In this document: positions 55,390 to 64,000 of the stretch, in pieces | Numbering within the stretch: the first letter of the stretch is position 1 | Layout: every line of letters begins with the position of its first letter | DNA from: Pinus tabuliformis | Lineage: Eukaryota > Streptophyta > Pinopsida > Pinales > Pinaceae | Reading direction: 5' to 3' | DNA length: 64,000 nucleotides | Assembly (NCBI GenBank): GCA_031772625.1 | Contig: CM062810.1 | Span: 870,995,650-871,059,649, forward strand | The notes under the pieces: generated by a model | The model's input: the letters and a program-made list of their open reading frames with translations, nothing else | Told to the model about the DNA's origin: nothing | Databases searched by the model: none | Program-made: the position numbers and the translations under genes

Positions 55390-58350
55390 TGGATAACAAC
55401 AACTCCACTAGAAATCTTGGTAATTCTTTCATTCAAATTTTCTTTTTTGTAGTCTTGTTTTGCAACCTACAAAGAAAATGAGAATGATATCATTGGTGAA
55501 AACCTTTTATAAAATAGGTTGATAGGGAGGTTAAATATAAAGCCAAACATATCTTGATATTAAAGCAACCTCAATTTATTTAAATTTAATGTTTGTAATT
55601 ATTATTACATGTTCCTTCAGAGGCACATATATTCAAATTATAAATTGTGCATAAAAATTGCTTCTTTCTACACTCCTGTCTTGGAAACTCACAAATAAAA
55701 TTTGAGATTAATACCATCATCATGAATGATATTAATGAGGAGATTCCTCCCCACAAGGTGATGTCCACTTTACTATATATGGTGGCTATATAGAGAAAAA
55801 AGACAATAATTTGAAGCCTCGATTTGCATAAAGAAACCTATTTAAGTTATAGAGAAATAACACACCTCTATCAAGTTTCTAATTTGAGACATTGTTTTAT
55901 TAACACCTTCCTGAGTGCTCCCATCGCCAACTATTGTTGTTGAATCCTTCGTAAGTACGACCTTGGTAGTAGTACCTAGAACCTTACTTCCAACTTTATC
56001 CAAGGGAAAATCCAACTTCATCCTTGATACCAATGCCTACACAAAGAAAGAATAAACAAAACAATATCTACATAAGATATTAGAAACTTGTGACTACAGA
56101 CACGGTGGAGAGATTTTATTCTCAATACGTCTCACTCAGTGAGAATTTATCCTATTAACATGAAAAGTTGAACTTGTAGGGAAAACCCATTACCAAATAA
56201 AGATTGTTTCCATGAAAAAATGATATAACAATGCTTATATATACATCGAACTTTGTACTTAATCTCTTAGTGCATGTAAGTCCTTAATGTAGCTAAACTT
56301 GAAAAATAATTCTAGTGAATATAGCAATATCATCCAAATATTGGCTTTTCCACTCTCTGAATCCAGGAGCTTTCAAAGCACCAACATTCAATGCACCACA
56401 AAGTTTGTTCATGACAAGAGTAGCCAAGGCTTCTTGTTCAATGTCCTCAGCAATGATCAAGATTGGATACCCCCCACGAATGGCCTCTTCTAATATTATA
56501 ATCAAGTCTCTTGTAGTTGTGATCTTTTTTTCAACCAATAATAGCTGCAAATTATAAGAAAATGTAAAGATGCAAGTTCATTTACTGATCGCTAAATTTC
56601 AAAATGCAAGCGAAAATAAATAGAAATTTAGCAACCCTCTTCACATGCTTAGTAGTGGTCATATTTCTTTCTAATTACTAGATCAGTATTCTAAATCCAA
56701 TATTGTACAGATTCCAAAAATAATAGAAGGTTCATAAGGCACAGAATTTAAAATTCCATACAAAACTAGCACCAACCTATATTGAACCAGAAGGATGTGC
56801 CATGAATATATGACAGATGGAGGTAATTGGGAAATAATTTTGCAACTAAGATGAGATTTTATTCTAAAAATGTTACACATGATTTCTATCCATTCTCTTT
56901 TCATTACAAGGAGCAATAACAAGTAGTAGCACAACAAAAAAAGCAAGAATATTTCATTCACATCAATTACCTTGGAATTTTCATACTCTACAGACATCTT
57001 CTCGCTGTTTGTGACAAAGTACAGAGAAATATATCCATGATCAAATTGCATTACGTCTACAACATATAGATTTTTTTATGCACTTTTTCCCTCTTCAAGT
57101 GTCGCAACACCTTTCCTTCCAACTATACTAGCCTCTACTATCATGTTTCCTATTTCATAGTTATTATCAGCACTTACTGCAGCAACATCAGTTAATTCAC
57201 TATCTTCAACCTGGAGAATAATTCCAATTACAGGGTGTTAAGTTTCAACATGTGTACTCCCTTACAGATAACATTTTTCCCAAATGTTTGAAAAGTAACT
57301 CCTAAAAATTCTACCCTGTAGTCTTCAAGAAGCTCTAGCTGACAATTTTAAATAAACTATTCCCCTAATGAATGTGCACCTCAACCATAGACTAAAACCA
57401 GCTCAAATGTGTGCATTTACCTCCTTTGACAAATTCTTGAGCTAAAAAACAAGAGCCTTTACTATCTTGTCAATGCCCCTTGTAATTTGAATAGGATTTT
57501 CTCTAGCTACAACAAATTGAATAGGCTTATGATTCATATTTTTATCCACAAATCCTCAAAAATACAAGCTAGATTTATTTGTTGGGTTTTTCCTAAGTAG
57601 GTCATACCAATTGATAACACGATAACAATTTCATCTTCAACAAGGATATTTTTCCAGTCAAATACTATCTTGATCCTCATAAAGCCTTGAAAATTCACAA
57701 AATAAATAACTAAACAACAACCACCAAAAGGGCCAATAAAAATGAATAAATACTTAAGCCAATAATAGGGACAAATAAATTACCTTTACACCTTTAGCTA
57801 TTAAACCTTGCACAAGTACAATAGATGTGGTAGTTCTATCACATGCTAAATCATTTGTCTTTGTTGCAGCCTATCTTACCAACTTGGCCCCAATATTTTC
57901 AATTGGGTCCTGTAATTCAACCTATTAGAAGCAAGGTGCAACATTTAAATGCATTAACTAGGCTAGATTAACTAGACAAGAAATAAAAATTTAACTTGAC
58001 TCATCAACATCTAGCACACAAGTATTTTTTTTTCAATTGTTTAAAGTGTCACTCATTACTCTACTATGGCTACTCCATAGACTAGGTACATCCTCAAAAG
58101 ATAAATATGTTGTCTATGACCTGTGAGAATTTTTCCTTCTAGGTCTAAGATAGTAAGAAATTTAGGTGAGGAAAACTAATATAGAACATAAAAAATTTAC
58201 AACCCACATCTACAATTTACCTCAGCTACTATCACGCCATCATTCACAATCTTCAGAGAACCATACTTTCTCTCCAAAAAAACATTTCTGCCCTTCAGTC
58301 CAACGATGACTCTGACAATATCAACAAGCTTGTCGACACCTTCCTCCAAG
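55390..58350 (-). pseudogene. Chloroplast-type chaperonin 60 beta (Cpn60 beta) pseudogene
   Basis: Cpn60 beta forms the plastid chaperonin that folds Rubisco and other proteins. Seven exons on the minus strand, in gene order with splice sites: about 58350-58221 ([22 protein letters not shown]), 57921-57784 (DPIENIGAKLVR, stop, AATKTNDLACDRTTTSIVL), about 57530-57421 (NPIQITRGIDKIVKALV, stop), 57216-56971 ([40 protein letters not shown]), 56545-about 56297 ([26 protein letters not shown]), 56038-55866 (LDKVGSKVLG..VVLTKDSTTIVGDGS), 55467-55390 (DYKKENLNERITKISSGVVV). GDGTTT, part of the nucleotide site, is CDRTTT. Stops (for example TAG in LVR-stop-AAT, TAA in GKSA-stop-KN) and missing transit peptide and C-terminal third make it a pseudogene. 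The next exon (QTETELKEKK region) was not found in the following 6 kb. Confidence 0.92.
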
Positions 58351-58499
58351 ACAATTTGAAAATATTTTTAATAGGCGCACAACAAAATGTTGGAATATAT
58401 GTCATACCAAACCTACATATAAATCACACATTAACATCAAAGGTATATGGACAAGGAAAGATCTACCACAGTTTTTAGTGTCAGTCTTTGAAGCCTTCC

Positions 58500-61400
58500 A
58501 CCAGTGATCAAACATGCTCTTACAAAGTGGTCTTACGGTGTCAAGGTCAAATTTTGTCCTTTCGGTGAGTCTTCAAGTAAAATTTGGTCATTAGGTATTA
58601 GGTTTAGGATTTCTTTTCACTTCTTTCAAAATTGTCCAAATGTCGGTCCATGTCACGATTCAACTGAGTGTACCATCATGCAGAATTGTCATCATCATTT
58701 CAGGTTCCAATGGGTCATTTTTACACCTTGTTCATGCTTGAGTTGTACTTGGGTAAGGCCCATTTCCCTCTCCTAGGGTTTTGAAGGTAAATTTTCTTGG
58801 ATGGCTAGATGATCAACAAAACTTGTGTCCTAATGTTCATACACCTTACCCTATCTTTAATATACCTTCTTAAATGCTTCCCATCACTCATATCCCTCAA
58901 ATTCATCATTTTCCTACAAACCCTAGTTTATTGCTACAATTTGACAATTTTCTAGGCTAGGCCTGTGTTTTTCCCTTTTGGACCTCTTCCCCTCACTCAA
59001 TCTTTGAAATTCCACTTTTTCCACTTCCTAACATCCCTCCCTACTTCCCAAAATTTTCTCAAGAATTTAGAAGCCCCTCATTCCCTTCATTTCCCTTCAT
59101 TTCTACAAATCCCCTGTTCCACATATCGGGATAGGTTTTCTTAAAATTATGTTTCTGAGGAAGAAAAGATGAATTTGACAAAAGTGAGAGAGGTTTTTTT
59201 CCATCATTGACCCAACAAGAAAAACCCCTTTCGGTTTTTATACAGGTTTCGTGGTTTGGGAGAAATTTCGAAACCATCATAGGCCTTAGGAGGATTGATG
59301 CACTTCTTGAGTGACTCTAGGAAAATCAAGATTTCAGCAAGATATGATGTTCAAATTACTTCCTTGATGATTCAAATAATATCTAGACAGAGAGATATTT
59401 CCAATGAGCTATCATGAGCTCAATTTGGAGTTGAGGAAGACCTTCAAACGTTGACTGCAACAACACTCTACATTTAGGTAGCCTCATTTTGCACATTTTG
59501 ACCAGTCTTGGGATATTTGACTTTTGATAGGGAAAATGAACTCCAAATTGATAAATTCATGATGTTTTGAAAGGTAGACTCAATAATATCTCCAACAGGC
59601 TATCTAGCACCCAATTTGGACACGGGGAAAGACGTCAAAATTCATCTGCAATAAGGCATTGTGCATCAGGGAGGCGAGGCACATCAAAGGGTCGGCACTG
59701 CGCATTAGGCAATTTTCTCCAGTGTAAATTTACACTAGCGTTGCACATCAGAGATGTGTTGTGCATTGGGTGTAGGGCATTGCGCATTTGCCAATAATGC
59801 CTCAAAACCCTCAAATTTCACCTCCAATCACTCTCATTGCTGCATTTCTCCTCCAAGCAACTAAGCAAACTCTCTTTTGATCTCACATAGGGTATTTTAT
59901 GCTTTGATGGTGGTTTTAGCATTCTAAAGTTCAAAACCCTAATTTTCCTCTAAAACTACCTCATACATTACAAATTACAGTTGTTTATTCCCTATTCCCT
60001 AATTTCATTTGCCCAAAACCTATCTCCTAAACCCCATCCTCCCTAACTCCTTTTCCTTTCTCCTATCTCCCAAACCATACCCTTCACATATTAAACCCTA
60101 TACTCATATACCCCAAACCCGACCATACTCGCAAACTCTATCATTATTCCCAAACCTTATCATTACTCCCAAACCCTACATCATTCATTAACCTTACTTA
60201 TTCCCCCCATCTCTTTCTAATTCTTGTTCACCCTCACCTGCTTTCCTTTTTAAATATCTTCATACTCCTCTCAGTCATCACAAAGGAAACAACTATAAAG
60301 TATGGAGAAGGATAGTGAGTATGACTATGAGAGAGAAACCCTTAGCGACAGTTCCATGGAGAGACTTAAGGAGCAAAAAGGAGCATGATAAGCTAAAGAT
60401 CTTGGATGAGGCTTCACTAGCCCAACAAAGCAATCAATGAGGGACCCATGTGCCAAATTTGGACAAATTTTAGAAAATTTTTGTCATTTTACAATTTTGT
60501 AATTAAAAACACAGAGATTTTTAGTTGATGCGCAGTGCCGATGCTTAGTATTTTGCAAAATGGCTTGCAGTTTTGGATTCCTCATGGAAAAGCAATGAAA
60601 CCTAGAAAGTTTCATAAAATTTGGAGGAGATATGGGTCATGTAAAGGGCAAAAAACACTCAAAAAGTGCCCTCTCTACCAATTTTTGGACACGTAGGACC
60701 CAGTCTTGGGATAATCCACATTTGAGGTAGCAAATGACCTCCAAATCAGAAAATTCAAAGTGTTCCAGAAAATAGACAAGTAGGGATTTCCAACAAGCTA
60801 TATTCAGCCTGATTTGGATGAATGGAAAGCCTCTAAAATCAGCCTTGAAGTGATGCTATGCATATGGCTCAAGGCACTGCACATGAGGCAAATTTTTGAC
60901 AGTTTTGCCTAAAAAACTTAGAATTTCGCCTCGTTTGACTGTTAGTTGACTTTTTCTTTTCTGTTTGGTAAATTAATGATGTAATATAATGTAATATGAT
61001 GTAAATATGATGAAAAATGACTTGAGGGGGTAGATACATCAGTTAGAGGTGGTTTGAGGTTGAATGAATCAGTTTCCATAATTTTAGAGGCAAGCTGTTC
61101 CATTGCCTATTTTCTAGTTCCTGGTTTAGATGTTGTTGAAATAGCTCCTTGACTCATGGATTTGACCCCTAATGTATAGCATAGGTGGTTTGATGCCTAT
61201 ATTATGTGCTTTCTCAGTTATTTGTGAAGGTTGGACTCTTATGGATGCATTGAGCATTATTCTAAATCACTTCTACAGTTTGACAAGGAAATGAACCAAG
61301 GTTTTGCAGCATTTTGTGGGATTCTTGTGTAATGCATCTTGGCAGTGTTTATTCCTCTATTATTAGTTTCTCTTATGTGTATATTTTCCACCATCTATTT

Positions 61401-62010
61401 CTTTCTTCATAACTAAATGAATCAAGATAAATAGGTGGAATCCATTGATACTCAGTGCTCTGCCTTGAGAATACATTTAGTTTTTAACGTTTTCTACTGT
61501 TTGAAGAGGACTCATGAACCTTGCATGCCCCTTCTAACTCCTCACTGGTCTTAGACTTACCATCACATCCAATTCAAAGTGCCAAGAAACTTGCCTACGT
61601 CGCCCCACAGAACCTCCTGCAAATCTGAGTTGATTTCTCGGACCCAAAGCTGCCCTCTTCATTTGATCTAGCAACCAATGATCAAAATCAAACAAATCCT
61701 ATGACCTAATATACCTAGCCTAAAATCAGCATTTATTTTCAGTCATATCAAGCCCTGATTGTCATATTCTAATTGAGATTGATAAAGAGAGAGCCCTCTC
61801 CCGACCTGGTAGGGCTAGCTACCAGGTTAAGCATGGTTTGATGTTTCCTTAGACCTGCCTTCCTTTAGCCTGAGGTAGATTTAGGCACTAACATAGTGGT
61901 GACCATACTGGGGAATGTAGTTTTATGTTCCTCAACAAAATGTATCAAGTTTAGATCTAATTGTTGATTGTTGACAATGATCAGACACCGAAAGGTTGAA
62001 ATCATTCACC
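58500..62010 (+). mobile_element. Probable long LTR or leader of a Ty3/gypsy element
   Basis: The sequence upstream of the gypsy gag frame is long, non-coding and internally repetitive. A 250-bp block at about 59510-59800 recurs in diverged form at about 60700-60930 ('gggatatttgac', 'ctccaaat(t/c)', 'ccaacaggctat', 'gcact'). Both contain runs of 'gcattgcgcat(t/c)'-type motifs. A C-rich tract (about 60005-60185, 'cccaaaccctat') lies between. The right end (...atcattca, then a primer-binding-site candidate at 62012) fits an LTR border. The left end is not defined because the 3' LTR lies outside the window. Confidence 0.45.
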
Positions 62011-62011
62011 T

Positions 62012-62029
62012 GGTGACTCCAAATCAGTT
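62012..62029 (+). other. Candidate primer-binding site
   Basis: TGGTGACTCCAAATCAG follows a CA dinucleotide with a 2-nt gap, as expected just after a 5' LTR. The matching tRNA was not identified, so this rests on position and the leading TGG. Confidence 0.4.
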
Positions 62030-62060
62030 TTGAGATTAGATCCAAGGACTCCACTAGAGG

Positions 62061-64000
62061 ATGAACTTGACGAGTAGAAACATGAAAGGACAATATGGAA
62101 AGATCAGTTATTCAAGTTGGAATTTTATTCAAGACATTATGTTCTTTGTTATAAATTATTTCTTCTCTTTTCCCGAGAATGTCAAGAAGGCTTTACAAAC
62201 TATATTGTATTCAAGGAAAGATCCTAGTTCTGCATTTGATTCTTTCCCTGGGAAGATTGCGAATACAAAATGTTCACATGCCTTTGATCTTGATCAAGAC
62301 CGTTCTTTTGAATCTTATGATGACCATCTTCAAATTGATGAGCCTCAAGAGACCAATACTGACTCTACACCTTCTATACATATTCCTATACCTTGTAAAA
62401 TTCAAAATAGATACAAACCTCTGATTTTACCTCCTATATCCCATGCTTTCCCTAAAAATCATTACCTATATCTACCAAGATTTGATGGTGAATGCAACAA
62501 CATCACTGCCGAGAGACATGTATTAAATTTTGAGTCTTTTCTTGATCTTTTTGAAGTTGATGAAGAGGATGTTAGTATTAGGCTTTTTTCTCTTTCTTTG
62601 TAAGGCAAAGTCAAGAGTTGGTTCAAAACCTTGCCTGATGCAAGCATCTCAGATTTCTAGCAGTTCATCAAAGTTTTCCTCGACAAGTGGTTGGTCAGAA
62701 AAAACCCTTTCTTGATTATAGAAGAGCATAACCAGTTGAAAAGATTGCTAGGGGAGATAATACAACAGTTTTCTGCCAGATTTAACAAAGTTTATTGTTC
62801 AATGCATGTGAATATAAGACCTCCTCCTTGGTTTGCTCTCTTGCACTACCAAAAAGCCTTTGATCCAAAAATGGAGTTTCAGCTGAGAGAAAGGAATCTT
62901 GCAACACTTGAAGAGATGCAAAATAGTGCAGTAGATGTAGAGGCTAAATTGTTGATCAGAAGGGCAAAGCTAAAGGAAGAAGAGATGAAGAACATAGATC
63001 CAGAGGAATCGACATATTTAGAGGTAAAGCTCGACATTTTGGTAAGTGAAGTGGAAGAGATGATGCAAAGGATCACCACAAGGAATGAGTATAATGTTCA
63101 AGACCATGGCTCACTGATTGAAGAGGAACAAGTTGCTGATCCAAAACAATTTCTTTCTTATCCCAGTTGTCATAAATCAGATAATGATTGTTTTATAGAT
63201 CATTTTGGAGAAGAGAGATCTATTGACATGACATGTATGCTTGATGATGTGTTTTACACTGATGATTTCCCTAAGTTTTATCAGTATGATGATGATTATG
63301 TTCTCCAAACAGAAGCTAGTCTTATAGACAAATCAGCAGCTGGTTTGTGTAAGGAGGAAATTCACTTGCAGCTCAGATACAGTGATTAGCTGTTGTATAT
63401 CAGTTATGCAAGTGAGGAGGAAAGTGCAAAAAAATTTGAAGTAAGTGAAGGATATTTTCCTTTTTGTTTTGCTTTGTTTCAGTTCATCAGAGACAACTTT
63501 CATGCAATCAAAAATCAACAGTCGACAAGTCTTGATTTGGACCATCTTAAGGGTAATGAAATCCTTGTGCAAGACTTCTCATATCTAGATTTGTAGCCCA
63601 CGAATTCCATTGATTTTAAAGTTGCAAATGAAGATTTGGAAGTTGGACCATATGATCAAATTATGCAAGATGATTCTATACCATTCTGTTTCGAATTATT
63701 TCAGTTTTTGAAGGGAAAATTGCATAGTATATCTTCAAATGAGCAGCTTATAGAAAATCATGCTATCTCATTCGAACCAATCGAAAATGGGTTTCAACAG
63801 TATCTTCAAGTTTTTCACGATCCAATAGCTGATGTGTTGGATGATGTCTGTAGTCAAAGTCCTTCTCCACTAGCTAACTGTGAGATTGAAACAAGTATTG
63901 ATACAAACTTGATCTGGCAGCCAGCTTCTTTGTCATTTTCAGCAGGAGTCTTATCACAAAGCTCAGATCAAAGTTTGCATTCATGGTACGAGGGGAAGAA
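62061..64000 (+). pseudogene. Ty3/gypsy gag-type polyprotein, runs off the right edge
   Basis: One frame continues from 62061 to the end of the window with stops only at 62601-62603 (TAA), about 62658 (TAG), 63387-63389 (TAG) and 63594-63596 (TAG). The gag core is clear: YLPRFDGECNNITAERHV, FESFLDLFEVDEEDV, SLSL, stop, GKVKSWFKTLPD, FLDKWLVRKNPFLIIEEHNQ, LKRLLGE, FSARFNKVY, and a helical region RERNLATLEEMQNSAVDVEA. It matches the retrotransposon gag family of Ty3/gypsy elements. Downstream an acidic region (DDVFYTDDFPKFYQYDDDYV) contains two related repeats (FPFCFALFQFIRDNFHAI and IPFCFELFQFLKGKLHSI at about 63455 and 63680). No zinc knuckle, protease or polymerase is reached in the window. 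The lesion count is low for the length, so the copy is moderately young. Confidence 0.8.

Noticed and set aside
60005-60185. Interstitial telomere array (CCCTAAA repeats)
   Set aside because: Motifs such as cccaaaccctat are scattered and degenerate with no run of perfect telomere units.

Overview
This window is a piece of a plant nuclear genome, most likely a conifer. It is AT-rich and has no compact operons. Host genes are split into many short exons with GT/AG borders. It carries a conifer-type (TPS-d) terpene synthase and several layers of nested LTR retrotransposons. The exact genus cannot be read from the sequence; Cupressales is my guess, at low confidence. I found no clearly intact protein-coding gene: every recognisable host gene is a pseudogene or a fragment.

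Layout. Positions 1-1640 hold a duplicated, promoter-like non-coding block with short tandem repeats. A possible but unrecognised multi-exon gene lies at 2279-3074. A family 1 beta-glucosidase (GH1) pseudogene, plus strand, fills 4500-7958. Positions 9694-26881 are a 17-kb repeat domain. It is bounded on both sides by related segments of about 200 bp containing a TATA box. Its core is an AT-rich satellite built from variants of 'cccttgggtttataat' and the palindrome CATGGTCAACCATG. The satellite is interrupted by a GC-richer island with a decayed, unidentified ORF (minus strand, 11127-12296). It is also interrupted by a tandem of two internally deleted Ty1/copia elements (14477-20997), one of whose LTRs was in turn hit by another element that left a solo LTR (14552-15152).

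Positions 22910-26300 contain an AT-rich tract, a LINE-type ORF1 remnant (DUF4283 plus zinc knuckle) and inverted repeats. A non-autonomous retroelement with short LTRs (26882-35834) was split by a nearly complete Ty1/copia element on the minus strand (27600-34079). The truncated right LTR of the outer element directly abuts a TPS-d terpene synthase pseudogene (35835-38412). A tract dense in TGTCTC/GAGACA motifs, a tRNA-like sequence and a TA microsatellite follow.

A full-length but heavily mutated Ty1/copia element lies at 40335-46360. Its LTRs resemble those of the deleted tandem, so it looks like an autonomous relative. Its coding region is broken mainly by C-to-T type stops. From 47.2 to 58.4 kb several host-gene fragments lie on the same (minus) strand with introns retained: a NAP1-related protein (SET/NRP), the beta-adaptin C-terminal region, unidentified exons, and a chloroplast-type chaperonin-60 beta pseudogene. 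A 1.1-kb segmental duplication lies among them. The window ends in a Ty3/gypsy element whose gag-like frame starts near 62061 and runs off the right edge.

The genes do not form a working pathway here. The beta-glucosidase and terpene synthase are both specialised-metabolism families, but both copies are broken. The main story is nested transposition, non-autonomous retroelement lineages and capture or decay of host gene pieces.
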